A stretch of 50,369 bases of DNA from Cyanocohniella sp. LLY (lineage in GTDB: Bacteria; Cyanobacteriota; Cyanobacteriia; Cyanobacteriales; Nostocaceae), in NCBI GenBank assembly GCA_022241785.1, contig JAKOMP010000041.1, forward strand, positions 1-50,369, in the 5' to 3' direction. Positions 1-9,369 of the stretch are shown here, one piece after another. The translations under genes and the position numbers were made by a program. Every line of letters begins with the position of its first letter. The first letter of the stretch is position 1. The notes under the pieces are model-generated. The model made no database searches, had not been told where the DNA came from, and was given only the letters and a program-made list of their open reading frames with translations.

Positions 1-67
1 TTTTTGGTGATGTTTTTTCTGTCAGACGTTCCGCGATTACAACTATCGCTACAAATACCTCAGGCAT
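1..67 (-). CDS. Partial gene at the left edge, start codon present, function unknown
   Basis: Reading leftward from an ATG at 67-65, an open frame runs off the window and begins MPEVFVAIVVIAERLTEKTS. Only 22 codons are visible. A short run of hydrophobic beta-type residues near the start would fit a family 2 glycosyltransferase or another polysaccharide gene, and the three genes upstream on this strand belong to a surface-polysaccharide cluster. That role rests on context only. The frame has no stop in the visible part. Confidence 0.45.
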   Translation of the reverse strand, partial: MPEVFVAIVVIAERLTEKTSPK

Positions 68-192
68 CAATCTTTTTAGTTATCTCACCCCATTAAGATT
101 TTAAAAGCTAGCTATCATAACACAAAATCAATTCTGCAAGAGGTCTAATATTAATATAGGTAAGGTATGAGCGCTAATTGGGAAAATTTTGT

Positions 193-1527
193 TTATAAAT
201 ATTTTTGTTGCCATTTTTCCAAGCTTTCTCTTACTAAAAAACTTGATCTTACAGCACGCTCTTTTTCTTTTTCTACTTCTAGCATTAGGTCATGTTTAAG
301 TTGAGGCAAGCTATTTAAAAATTTTTCAATTGAATTTATTAAAGACATTTGATTGATTGTTTCTATATCCTGTACCCATTCACTCATACCCAATCGCGAA
401 AATAATTCTTTTGTTTTAAATTCATAAGCAATCGGAAATACAGGAATTCCTGCTGCTAGAGATAAGATGCACATGTGCATTCTTGTACCTATTACCAAGT
501 CATAACTTGTGAGCATTTCTACAAGATTTTGAGGGTGGTGAAAATTATTATTTACAGTAACTTTTTTTTGGATACTATCTGGCAGAAGATTATAAATTTC
601 TGTTGCAAACTTTGAATCATCTGTCCAATATTCCGGTATACCTTGACAGGTTGACAAATATATAATTTCCGCATTATGTTGTTCAACTAGGTACTTAGTA
701 ACAGCACACATTGCTGAACGAAAATTATTCATCCCTAGCTCTATAGAAATTGTTTTAAATTTGTTCCAGTATCGTACTGATATTGCTATTTTTAATGGAG
801 AGTTTTTTGGATAACTACTAAATATTTCTTTTCTTAAAGGTTCTCTTTGGCTTTTAAATGAAAAAACTATATCAGAACTGACATGTACTTTATTTTTATC
901 GACACCTATTTCTTCCAAATATCTGAATGATAAATCATCTCGCAGTAAAATTAATAGAGATTGATTAAATATATTTCTCAATTGATTGCGAATTTTTGGA
1001 TTTAAAAATGGGCCTAATGATTGTGTATAAAATATTAAGGGCCGCTTCATTAAAAGTGAAATTTGGTAATCAAAAATTCTAGGATTTAGTGGGTAATTTT
1101 CAACTAAATAAGTTCCACCAGTACTGACAATTAAATCTGCTGAACTATAATTGTATAAATCTTGTAATTCTTCTTTGTTCAAAACTATTTTACTAATAAA
1201 CTTTAACCGATTCACTTGGCACCATGCTGCCAAATAAAATAAAAAAGGTTTAATTTTTAAATACCAAAAACTACTGATTTTATACCAAATTTGTTTTATT
1301 AATATTTGTTCTAGAGATTTAATGCTATTTAGTTCTGTAATACGTAAAAAAATTAATTTACGCCACGTTAATTGAGGATAGTATCTACTTGCAATATCAG
1401 GTTTACTGTCATAAATAATAAATTCTGTATCATCACCAAATTCTCTACAGAGTATATCGACTATTGATAAAAGAATTGCTGCATCTCCACCATTTAAGGC
1501 AACAGTATTAGTTATAAGTATTTTCAT
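193..1527 (-). CDS. Polysaccharide pyruvyl transferase family protein
   Basis: This 444-residue protein most likely adds a pyruvyl (ketal) group from phosphoenolpyruvate to a sugar of an exported polysaccharide, as in the CsaB/WcaK family. It opens with MKILITNTVALNGGDAAILL, the usual N-terminal nucleotide-sugar-type fold with a GGD turn. The middle has a VSTGGTYL segment, and the C-terminal half has the conserved block VIGTRMHMCILSLAAGIPV, where the family's Arg-x-His motif lies. No signal peptide or membrane segment stands out, so it is probably cytoplasmic or peripheral. It lies 48 bp downstream of the flippase gene on the same strand, so the two are likely co-transcribed. The gene is richer in A+T than its neighbours, which is common in transferred polysaccharide cassettes. 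The substrate sugar cannot be told. Confidence 0.85.
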   Translation of the reverse strand: MKILITNTVALNGGDAAILLSIVDILCREFGDDTEFIIYDSKPDIASRYYPQLTWRKLIFLRITELNSIKSLEQILIKQIWYKISSFWYLKIKPFLFYLAAWCQVNRLKFISKIVLNKEELQDLYNYSSADLIVSTGGTYLVENYPLNPRIFDYQISLLMKRPLIFYTQSLGPFLNPKIRNQLRNIFNQSLLILLRDDLSFRYLEEIGVDKNKVHVSSDIVFSFKSQREPLRKEIFSSYPKNSPLKIAISVRYWNKFKTISIELGMNNFRSAMCAVTKYLVEQHNAEIIYLSTCQGIPEYWTDDSKFATEIYNLLPDSIQKKVTVNNNFHHPQNLVEMLTSYDLVIGTRMHMCILSLAAGIPVFPIAYEFKTKELFSRLGMSEWVQDIETINQMSLINSIEKFLNSLPQLKHDLMLEVEKEKERAVRSSFLVRESLEKWQQKYL

Positions 1528-1575
1528 ACAATCTTACTTGATTTATTATATTTACTACTCTGTGTCTACATTTAT

Positions 1576-3087
1576 TTATTTATTAGATAAATAGCTAGCC
1601 AGTTCTTTAAAATCTCTCAAGCTCCGCCTTCCTGTTGGTAATATCATAAGAATCAACAAAGTTATTCCTAAGGTAATACTGAAACCGAGAAGAATACCTA
1701 TTAACGGATTTTGAATTTCAATATATTGACGCACTGCCACAATTACTAGTAAAGAACACAGAGATGCAATGGTAGATGGTGCCATTGTACGATATATATC
1801 TATGGCTTTAACTGAGCCAGCCCGTCCCACATACCAAAACAGGATGGGTGTGCGAATCAATAATCCAGAGATTGAATAGGATGCTGCTACACCAGTTGCT
1901 CCCCAAGGTAAACCAGCAATAATAGACACGACTGACAACGTACTACCAACTACACCCCACTGGAACATGTGGTTGGTGCGTCCTTGAGTAATGAAAAGCC
2001 AACCTGTCGTACTAGAAACTGGCTGAGTTAAAGCGATAATACCCAGAAGAGAAAAAATGGGACTAGCTTCACTCCATTGCTCTCCTAAAAGCAATAATAT
2101 TATCCAGTCAGAAGTTGCAATGAGAAAGACAATTAAAGGTGTAGTAAGGATAGTTAGCTTTTCCAGTATTCGCAGGTACGCCTGTCGATAACGCTCTGGA
2201 GAATCTACTAATCTACTTAAAGTAGGTATAGCTACAGCTGTAACAGGTGCATTTATCTGTTGGAGTGGCAGGAGTAGCAACTGATAAGCTTTAGCATATA
2301 AGCCCAGTTGTTGTGCGCCCCAAACTCGCCCAATCATAACATTATCTAGGTTACGGGCAAAATAATTGACCATGTTAAAGCCAGTTAGATTACTACCAAA
2401 AACTAGCATGGAACGGACTCCGGCTTTTCTGGCAGGTAAACCTGGACGCCAATTACATGCCATCCAAAGTCCGGCAGTACCGACAAATGCTGTTACCAAT
2501 GGTAATATCACCAATGCCCAGTAGCCTAAACCGTACCAGGCTGCAACGATCGCACTAACAATACCAGCAAGCATGGAGATGACATCTCTAGTCATCAATA
2601 CTTTGTATTGCATCTGACGATTGAGTAAGGCCTGGTGTTGAACACCTAACCCACTGATGATAAATCCACCTGCTAGTGCAATGGTAATCCATGTAAGGCG
2701 GGGTTCACTATAAAATTGGGCAATTACAGGTGCGATCGCTACGGTAATAATCGTCGTTACAATACTGATAAGTATGTTTACCCAAAACAAAGTACTAACT
2801 TGCTGATGATTAATTTCTTCTTTTTGGACAGTCGCCATTGACAGCCCCAAATCTCTAAATATGGTGACAAAACCAGTTACAGCAGTCACCATCCCTACCA
2901 AGCCGTAATCCGGGGGTGTCAACAATCGAGCTAAAACCACATTCGATACTAAGTTCAAACCAAATTTAAAAACTTGGGCAAACATAGTAATTGCACCACC
3001 TCTAACGGAACGACCTTTCAAATCTTCCTTGAGATGAGTAGTGCGGAAGTAATGCTCTTGCTTGTCACGAGAAGAAAGCTTTTTCAT
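1576..3087 (-). CDS. Wzx-like oligosaccharide flippase (MOP superfamily)
   Basis: A 503-residue, highly hydrophobic protein with about 12-14 membrane-spanning segments. It probably flips lipid-linked oligosaccharide repeat units across the plasma membrane. The N-terminus GGAITMFAQVFKFGLNLVSN followed by VVLARLLTPPDYGLVGMV is typical of the polysaccharide synthesis/MatE-like flippases, where the first helix is followed by an A-R-x-L-x-P-x-D-Y-G loop. Length fits the family (about 480-510). It lies between the WecG-type transferase and the pyruvyl transferase on the same strand, so the cluster looks like a Wzx/Wzy-type exopolysaccharide or capsule operon. Substrate specificity is not readable from sequence. 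The 282-bp gap upstream may hold its own promoter. Confidence 0.88.
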   Translation of the reverse strand: MKKLSSRDKQEHYFRTTHLKEDLKGRSVRGGAITMFAQVFKFGLNLVSNVVLARLLTPPDYGLVGMVTAVTGFVTIFRDLGLSMATVQKEEINHQQVSTLFWVNILISIVTTIITVAIAPVIAQFYSEPRLTWITIALAGGFIISGLGVQHQALLNRQMQYKVLMTRDVISMLAGIVSAIVAAWYGLGYWALVILPLVTAFVGTAGLWMACNWRPGLPARKAGVRSMLVFGSNLTGFNMVNYFARNLDNVMIGRVWGAQQLGLYAKAYQLLLLPLQQINAPVTAVAIPTLSRLVDSPERYRQAYLRILEKLTILTTPLIVFLIATSDWIILLLLGEQWSEASPIFSLLGIIALTQPVSSTTGWLFITQGRTNHMFQWGVVGSTLSVVSIIAGLPWGATGVAASYSISGLLIRTPILFWYVGRAGSVKAIDIYRTMAPSTIASLCSLLVIVAVRQYIEIQNPLIGILLGFSITLGITLLILMILPTGRRSLRDFKELASYLSNK

Positions 3088-3369
3088 GCATCCAAGCTAG
3101 ATTTTATCTGTTATCTGAGATTCATTCAACCATACAAAACTCATTCAAAAAATCAGTTTAGAGTGAGTCGGGAGATTATGCTATGGAAAGCATAATTACA
3201 AACAAGAGCTAAATTACTGCATAATTGGAGAAAAGCTTTACACAAATTCTAGTAATTATTTCCCAACATTTTTTACAATTTTTGCCAAAAAATATTGCTT
3301 GATATTTGTGTTTATCAAGGTGCAATATCCACTCAGGGCGAATATTTTTGTTCTATTTGGAATTAAATA

Positions 3370-4164
3370 TCAGTCACCAGTACCCAAGAAAACCCCAGCA
3401 AAACGACTTGATGAAAGTAATTGTTTAGTTGCTAACCAAATAAAGGGCGGAATTGTTGTACCATAACGACGCCAAAGTCGGCGCGGCTCTTGAATCCAGC
3501 GATAAAGCCATTCCAACCCTAGATCCCTAACTAAGCGTGGTGCCCGCTTTTGTATTCCGGCATAAACAGGGAAAACGCCGCCTATGCCAATCATCACTGC
3601 CTGAATTTTATCCTGATGCTGAGATATCCAATTTTCTTGCTTAGGACACCCTAGGGATACAAATACTACTCCAGCACCACTAGAGTTAATTTTATTGATT
3701 AAAGCTTCGTCTTCCGTCTCAGTCAAAGGACGAAAAGGTAAAGGTTCCATTGCTGCTATTTTCAGCTTAGGAAATTCCTCATCAAGACGTTCTCTCATCC
3801 TAGAAAGAATTTCGGTTTGTGAACCTACAAAAAAAACACTGACATTTTCTGATTGTGCTTTTTCACACAATGCCACAAAAAGATCCATTCCTGCTACACG
3901 ATCTTGGTAATGCGCTCCCATTTGTCGCATCATCCACACTAATGGCATACCATCAGGTGTCACTAGATCTGCGTTGTGTAATACATTAGCAAATTCTGGG
4001 TGCCAGTGAGCTTCCATCAGCATGTGTACATTTGCTACACATACAGCTTTGCTCTCACGAGCGATCGCCCACTTCACGATTGTTTGTATCTGATCATCAA
4101 AGCGCAAGGCAGTAATAGGGAAATCAAGCACCTTTTGAGTAGGCAGAAAACTTTCTCCTACCAT
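3370..4164 (-). CDS. WecG/TagA/CpsF family glycosyltransferase
   Basis: A 264-residue GT26-family enzyme that usually transfers a ManNAc-type or related sugar onto a lipid-linked acceptor at the inner face of the plasma membrane. Visible family features are CVANVHMLMEAH with the acceptor-side Asn, NADLVTPDGMPLVW (the conserved D-G-x-P block, residues about 85-100), FFVGSQTEI, and VSLGCPKQENWI (about 170-180), where the G-x-P-K-Q-E motif is diagnostic. Length is typical. The start at 4164 is supported by GAGGAG a few bases upstream on the minus strand. It is the first gene of the minus-strand polysaccharide run and is preceded by an unusually long AT-rich leader region. Confidence 0.9.
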   Translation of the reverse strand: MVGESFLPTQKVLDFPITALRFDDQIQTIVKWAIARESKAVCVANVHMLMEAHWHPEFANVLHNADLVTPDGMPLVWMMRQMGAHYQDRVAGMDLFVALCEKAQSENVSVFFVGSQTEILSRMRERLDEEFPKLKIAAMEPLPFRPLTETEDEALINKINSSGAGVVFVSLGCPKQENWISQHQDKIQAVMIGIGGVFPVYAGIQKRAPRLVRDLGLEWLYRWIQEPRRLWRRYGTTIPPFIWLATKQLLSSSRFAGVFLGTGD

Positions 4165-5011
4165 AAACCACTCCTCGTGTCAAGAATAAAAACTAGACAT
4201 TACCTAAGGTAGTCCTAAAATCGAGAAATCAATCAAACAAGTTTCCTCGATTCTTTTTTAGCTTTATAACATCCTCAAACGTAAACACATAAATATTAAA
4301 CTGTTTTATCAGTAATTTTACTGTTTACCTACAATTATGGAACTTTCGGTAAACGTATATCAGCTTACTGTGCAAGTTCACACTTTTTACATACTAGAGG
4401 GCAAACTTTATATTTATTTTATATTTTCGCATGGGTTAATTTACGGAATCTTCACAATCATATCAGATTTTTTTACGTAATCTTATTGATTAGAAAATAT
4501 TAATTTTCATTATGCTACCAAAATATAGGTAGTATAACCACCAAATTTTCAACCGCTTTATTAGAGTTTTCCCGGATTTGCGAAAACTCATATTTAAGTA
4601 ACAATACTTTATTCATAAAGCTTTCCGCTTTTGGGACGAATCTAAAAACGTCTAGATAGAGAATTGGCAGTTCGATTTAAAAGGGTTTACTCGGAAAGAC
4701 AAATGATATTTATTTTAAATAATTTCGGTAATCCCACCCCAAATAAAACGTTATATGGCTATTTAGTGAAAATGCTCTCAAAAAATATTGAGAATATGGT
4801 TAAAATGTAAAAAATGATACAAAAAATATATTTAAAAGAATCTTTAGTGAAGGACTTGACCTCTTGCTATGGGCATAACTTATGAAAAATGAGCCAAATT
4901 TTGCTGAATGCAATCTGGTGTAGCTAAAAAAATGGTTGAGACACAGCCGAGATACGAGGGATTTCTCACCAAAAAGCTAGGGAATTTGTGAGTTTTGTGT
5001 AAAAAATGGGT
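4165..5011. other. Long AT-rich intergenic region, no gene seen
   Basis: About 850 bases without a convincing reading frame. It separates the polysaccharide operon (leftward) from the terminator of the small gene at 5061-5204 (also leftward), so it probably carries the operon's promoter and a long leader. A weak stem (AATCGAG with CTCGATT, about 4219-4250) followed by a T-run is present near the left end. One minus-strand open frame of 73 codons at 4880-5101 overlaps the terminator and was rejected. Confidence 0.5.
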
Positions 5012-5042
5012 AAAAAAAAGGGAGAAGATTTTTTCTTCCCCC
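5012..5042 (-). terminator. Intrinsic terminator of the 47-aa gene
   Basis: On the minus strand, a GGGGGAAGA arm, an A5 loop and a TCTTCTCCC arm form a 9-bp stem with one G-U pair, followed directly by a run of eight T. It starts about 20 bases after the stop of the small gene at 5061, which is strong support that this gene is transcribed as its own unit. Confidence 0.85.
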
Positions 5043-5060
5043 TGGCGATTATTTTTGCTG

Positions 5061-5204
5061 TTATTTATTTTGTTCGATTCTTTTAGTTGTTGTCGCAGCA
5101 TCTACCTTTGCTTTTTGAGTTGTCGTTTTCTGGCTGGCTGAACCACCTCTGCCTTTATCATTTCTCCCTTCTCTACGGGGAGATTCCCATCTTTTGAGTT
5201 GCAT
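5061..5204 (-). CDS. Small basic protein (47 aa), unknown function
   Basis: An ATG at 5204 opens a 47-codon frame that ends at TAA 5061-5063. The start is MQLKRWESPRREGRN and the tail is rich in Thr, Lys and Gln. The protein is strongly basic, has no cysteine and no hydrophobic stretch, and is probably disordered and soluble, as expected for a nucleic-acid or ribosome-associated peptide; that role is inference. Support for a real gene comes from AAGGGGG about ten bases before the ATG and from a near-perfect intrinsic terminator just after the stop. It lies 60 bp downstream of tRNA-Leu on the same strand and could share its transcript. I do not recognise a family. Confidence 0.6.
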   Translation of the reverse strand: MQLKRWESPRREGRNDKGRGGSASQKTTTQKAKVDAATTTKRIEQNK

Positions 5205-5264
5205 ATTCTTATATCCCCCTTAATATGCACAATGTATTTAAAATCATCTTATACTTTTAAAAAG

Positions 5265-5348
5265 TGGGCAGGAGGAGAATCGAACTCCTATGACCGCAAG
5301 GCCGCCACATTTTGAGTGTGGTGCGTCTACCAATTTCGCCACCCGCCC
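5265..5348 (-). tRNA. trnL-CAA: tRNA-Leu (anticodon CAA)
   Basis: Read on the minus strand, this 84-nt sequence begins GGGCGGGTGGCG and ends CCTGCCC plus discriminator A, giving a seven-pair acceptor stem with one G-U. The anticodon arm is CCACA-CTCAAAA-TGTGG, so the anticodon is CAA, reading codon TTG. A long variable arm (GGCCTTGCGGTC) marks a class II leucine tRNA. The T arm is GGAG-TTCGATTCT-CTCC-like. The CCA end is not encoded. Confidence 0.97.
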
Positions 5349-5985
<637 letters not shown>

Positions 5986-6049
5986 GGAATTTCTTTTAAT
6001 TTCTCATTTGGTTGACAATCTACTGTCCTCAAAGTAAGCTCCTTGAGGA

Positions 6050-6078
6050 TTGTAGGGTGGGATTTTCTCACCCTACAA
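6050..6078 (+). terminator. Terminator-like hairpin after psaC
   Basis: TTGTAGGGTG at 6050-6059 pairs perfectly with CACCCTACAA at 6069-6078 across a nine-base loop. The 3' side runs into AATTTTATTAAA rather than a pure T-run. A second small stem (TCCTCAA with TTGAGGA) lies just before it. It probably ends or stabilises the psaC transcript. Confidence 0.65.
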
Positions 6079-6210
6079 AATTTTATTAAAAAGCATAATT
6101 ATACCTAGTAGCATAGGGAGCAATGCGCTCCTTTTTTTTTGACAAGCCGCGGCTATTTTCGGGACAACTATACTAGATTTAATCATCCTGTAACCAAAGT
6201 GGTGTGAGCA

Positions 6211-8103
6211 ATGTGTGGAATAGTTGGGTATATAGGCACGCAAGCGGCAACAGATATCTTATTGGCTGGGTTAGAAAAACTGGAGTATCGCGGGTATGAT
6301 TCCGCTGGTATTGCCACAGTCTGGGAAGGCGAAGTAAACTGTGTCCGCGCCAAAGGCAAACTGCATAACCTGCGTTCTAAAATTGAACAAATAGCCACCC
6401 CTGCTCAAATTGGGATTGGCCATACTCGGTGGGCAACTCATGGTAAACCGGAAGAACACAATGCCCATCCCCACATGGATATGGCCATGCGCGTGGCAGT
6501 GGTACAAAATGGCATTATCGAAAACTACCGCGAGTTACGCGAAGAACTCAAACAAAAAGGACACAAGTTTGTTTCAGAGACCGATACAGAAGTAATTCCC
6601 CATCTTATAGCTGAATTTTTAAAGCATCCCCCATCGCCCCACCTTCCCACCTCCCCATCCCCCTTTTTTGAGGCAGTGCGCCAAGCTGTTAATTATCTTA
6701 AGGGAGCATTTGCGATCGCAGTTATTTCTGCTGACTACCCAGATGAATTAATTGCAGTTCGCCAACAAGCACCTCTAGTCATTGGCTTTGGTCAAGGGGA
6801 GTTCTTTTGCGCCTCGGATACCCCAGCAATTGTGGCTTATACCCGTGCAGTTTTACCGCTAGAAAATGGCGAAATTGCCCGTCTTACTCCCTTGGGAGCT
6901 GAGATTTACAACTTTGCTGGCGACAGATTGAAAAAACAGATCCGAATGCTGACTTTGAGTCCCACAATGGTAGAGAAGCAGGGATTCAAACACTTCATGC
7001 TCAAAGAAATTTATGAGCAACCGGGGGTGGTAAGAGCTAGTTTAGAAGCTTATTTTAATACTGATACTACTGAATCTATTTCACCCATTAAACTGGGCTT
7101 ACCTGCTGAATTTTACACAGATTTAGCACAAATTCAAATAGTTGCCTGTGGTACCAGTTGGCACGCAGCATTAGTGGGAAAATACTTAATTGAACAACTA
7201 GCAGGAATTTCCACTCAGGTACACTATGCCTCTGAGTATCGCTATGCACCCTCACCCTTAACACCAAATACCTTAGTGATTGGAGTTACCCAATCAGGCG
7301 AAACGGCTGATACCTTAGCAGCTTTAGGTATGGAAAAAGAACGTCGCCAAGGGAAAGAAGCTAAATATCAAGCGCGACTCTTAGGCATTACCAACCGCCC
7401 AGAAAGCAGTCTAGGATTAATGGTTCCCCATATCATCAACACCTTAGCGGGAATTGAAATTGGGGTAGCAGCAACGAAAACTTTTATTGCTCAATTAATG
7501 GCTTTTTACGCGTTAGCGCTAGATTTAGCGGCTCGTCGTCAAACGTTAGCGCCAGAGAAATTAGCAGAAATTATTGATGCTTTGCGGCTAATTCCCCAAC
7601 AAATTGAAGCAACATTGCAAAGCCAGGAGAGTTTAACTGAACAATTAGCCCATGACTTTGCAGAAACTAAAGACTTTATCTTTTTAGGTAGAGGAATTAA
7701 CTTCCCTATTGCTTTAGAAGGGGCTTTGAAATTAAAAGAAATCAGCTATATTCATGCTGAAGGTTATCCAGCCGGGGAAATGAAACATGGCCCCATTGCT
7801 TTATTAGATGCCAAAGTGCCAGTAGTTGCGATCGCGGTTCCTGGTGGTGTGTATGAAAAGGTGATTTCTAATGCTCAAGAAGCCAAAGCCAGAGATTCCC
7901 GATTAATTGGCGTGACACCAGTCGAAGATGGCGAAGCAGCAGAAATCTTTAATGATTTACTCCCCGTTGCGGAAATAAATGAATTACTCTCACCAATTCT
8001 GACTGTAATTCCTTTGCAACTGCTGGCTTATCATATCGCTGCCCGTCGCGGTTTGGATGTTGACCAACCTAGGAATTTGGCTAAGTCTGTAACGGTGGAA
8101 TAG
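6211..8103 (+). CDS. glmS: Glutamine--fructose-6-phosphate aminotransferase (isomerizing)
   Basis: Makes glucosamine-6-phosphate from fructose-6-phosphate and glutamine, the entry to UDP-GlcNAc for peptidoglycan and glycans. Residues 1-235 are the class II glutamine amidotransferase domain, with nucleophile Cys2 after the start Met (MCGIVGYIG), GHTRWATHG near 70-78 and the NGIIENY motif. Two SIS sugar-isomerase domains follow (about 290-440 and 465-620), with TQSGETADT and the C-terminal DQPRNLAKSVTVE ending that carries the catalytic Lys. At 630 residues it is about 15-20 longer than most homologues. The excess is a Pro/Ser/His-rich patch at about residues 138-152 encoded by a C-rich repeat (6625-6666). 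The frame is intact, so the enzyme is presumably active. No glmS ribozyme-like leader was recognised. Confidence 0.97.
   Translation: MCGIVGYIGTQAATDILLAGLEKLEYRGYDSAGIATVWEGEVNCVRAKGKLHNLRSKIEQIATPAQIGIGHTRWATHGKPEEHNAHPHMDMAMRVAVVQNGIIENYRELREELKQKGHKFVSETDTEVIPHLIAEFLKHPPSPHLPTSPSPFFEAVRQAVNYLKGAFAIAVISADYPDELIAVRQQAPLVIGFGQGEFFCASDTPAIVAYTRAVLPLENGEIARLTPLGAEIYNFAGDRLKKQIRMLTLSPTMVEKQGFKHFMLKEIYEQPGVVRASLEAYFNTDTTESISPIKLGLPAEFYTDLAQIQIVACGTSWHAALVGKYLIEQLAGISTQVHYASEYRYAPSPLTPNTLVIGVTQSGETADTLAALGMEKERRQGKEAKYQARLLGITNRPESSLGLMVPHIINTLAGIEIGVAATKTFIAQLMAFYALALDLAARRQTLAPEKLAEIIDALRLIPQQIEATLQSQESLTEQLAHDFAETKDFIFLGRGINFPIALEGALKLKEISYIHAEGYPAGEMKHGPIALLDAKVPVVAIAVPGGVYEKVISNAQEAKARDSRLIGVTPVEDGEAAEIFNDLLPVAEINELLSPILTVIPLQLLAYHIAARRGLDVDQPRNLAKSVTVE
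6625..6666. repeat. C-rich repeat inside glmS
   Basis: A run of CCCC blocks separated by AT, TTC and A, of the kind normally found between genes in Nostoc-type genomes. It lies in frame in glmS and encodes a Pro/Ser/His-rich loop in the glutaminase domain, just before the FFEAVRQAV segment. Confidence 0.65.
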
Positions 8104-8138
8104 GCTATTAATAGAGGTAGTAGCTGTTGTAAAAACAT

Positions 8139-8172
8139 AATAAAGTTGTACAACAAGAAAAAAGTTGTATAC
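8139..8172. repeat. Two TTGTACAA-type motifs after glmS
   Basis: AATAAAGTTGTACAAC (8139-8154) and AAAAGTTGTATAC (8159-8171) are two tandem copies of an AAGTTGTAYA motif. The reverse complement of the first reads TTGTACAACTTTATT, which is the same word found three times at 9149-9280. The core TTGTACAA is palindromic, so it may be a dimeric regulator's site or a short dispersed repeat. Confidence 0.45.
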
Positions 8173-8261
8173 CCATTTAAACGCTACTACCAGCCAATGT
8201 GCAATTCCTCATGATCTTTTGAAGACTACCTCAATAAATACCTTTTATTAGAGTTTACGCC

Positions 8262-8837
8262 ATGACACAGAAAACTACAGAGCGTCTATACTCTTTTGAA
8301 GAATATCTTGCTTATGACGATGGTACTGATAACCGTTATGAACTGGTGGATGGAAAACTAGAACTTATGAATCCACCAACTTTTAGACATTTGCTGATTT
8401 CTAAATTCATTGAACTGGCATTTGACACAGAAATCAAGCGCTTGAGTTTACCTTGGCTATGCTTTAGAGAGGCGGGGGTAAGAACAGGATGGCGAAAGTC
8501 AAGATTGGCTGATGTTTATGTTGTAACAGCTGAACAGGTGATAGAATTCCTTGATGAATCGGCTGTTTGTCAGTCTGCACCGATATTAGTAGTAGAAGTG
8601 GTCAGTCCTGATTCAGTGAAGCGCGATTATCGCTATAAACGTTCTGAATATGCGGCGTTGGAGATTCCTGAGTATTGGATTGTAGACCCAATAGAGTCAA
8701 AAATTACAATTTTATTGTTGTCAGAAGGATTGTACGAATAACAAGAATTTACCGGAAATCAGAAAATTGTGTCTGCGACTTTTCCGCAAATTATGCTGAC
8801 AGTTGAACAAATTTTAGCTGCGGGTAATATTGAGTAG
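8262..8837 (+). pseudogene. Uma2 family (DUF820) endonuclease-fold gene with a premature stop
   Basis: The Uma2 family has a PD-(D/E)XK nuclease-like fold, is much expanded in cyanobacteria and has no settled role. Visible family features are YDDGTDNRYELVDGKLELM, the charged block WRKSRLADVYVV, ILVVEVVSPDSVKRDYRYK and the IPEYWIVDP motif. Translation from 8262 meets TAA at 8739-8741 after 159 codons. The same frame continues for another 31 codons with family-like sequence (QEFTGNQKIVSATFPQIMLT) to TAG at 8835-8837, so the missing tail is still present behind a single nonsense codon. The core nuclease motifs lie before the stop, so a truncated product could still fold. The alternative annotation is a 159-aa CDS at 8262-8741. 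Confidence 0.75.
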
Positions 8838-9369
8838 AAAATCGAGATTCTTTCCTCCACTTAGTGGCCTTCAGAATGATGAAGTCTACTCTTCGCATAC
8901 TATAAAAAAGTTGCAAATTAATTAACAAAATTGGAACATAACTCTTGAGGATAAATATTGCGATCGCCTTCAAGAAATTTTTTATAGCTAGAGGAAGACG
9001 AGAGTAGACGCAAGCTAAAGTTGAGCTTTACTTCTTAAACTCTCTCAGTAATTGCTACAAGCGTGTTATGAATGCTTAGGGACGTTTTTTCAGCCAATGA
9101 TTTAAATGGAAATAAACTATCTGAAAAGCTTATAAGGCAAGACTTTGAGAAATTGTATAACTTTTTTATTTGTCAACATGAGGAAGAATGTGGAAATTGT
9201 ACAACTTTATTTTTTCAGCTTTAGGTAAATGCCAACGTAAACACAGGGTTTACAAGTCCTGAAATTGTACAACTTTTTTATATTTCTACAGCATGGCGAA
9301 GGCTTTCAGATATTCATGGCTTGGCTGTAGAACCAAAGTTTATTCAAATGCCAAGGTCAACCCGAACCC
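8838..9369. other. Decayed region without an intact gene
   Basis: About 530 bases between the Uma2 remnant and the hsdR fragment. It holds three copies of the GAAATTGTAYAACTTTWTT motif (listed separately) and no credible reading frame. Its position between two damaged genes suggests remains of an accessory segment. Confidence 0.4.
9149..9280. repeat. Three direct copies of GAAATTGTAYAACTTTWTT
   Basis: Copies begin at 9149 (GAAATTGTATAACTTTTTTA), 9193 (GAAATTGTACAACTTTATTT) and 9261 (GAAATTGTACAACTTTTTTA). They are direct repeats about 44 and 68 bases apart, and inverted relative to the two copies at 8139-8172. They could be iteron-like or operator sites of a lost system. Confidence 0.55.

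Noticed and set aside
4880-5101. Minus-strand open frame of 73 codons before psaC
   Set aside because: It overlaps the 3' end and the intrinsic terminator of the 47-aa gene in another frame and has low-complexity Asn/Lys/Phe content.
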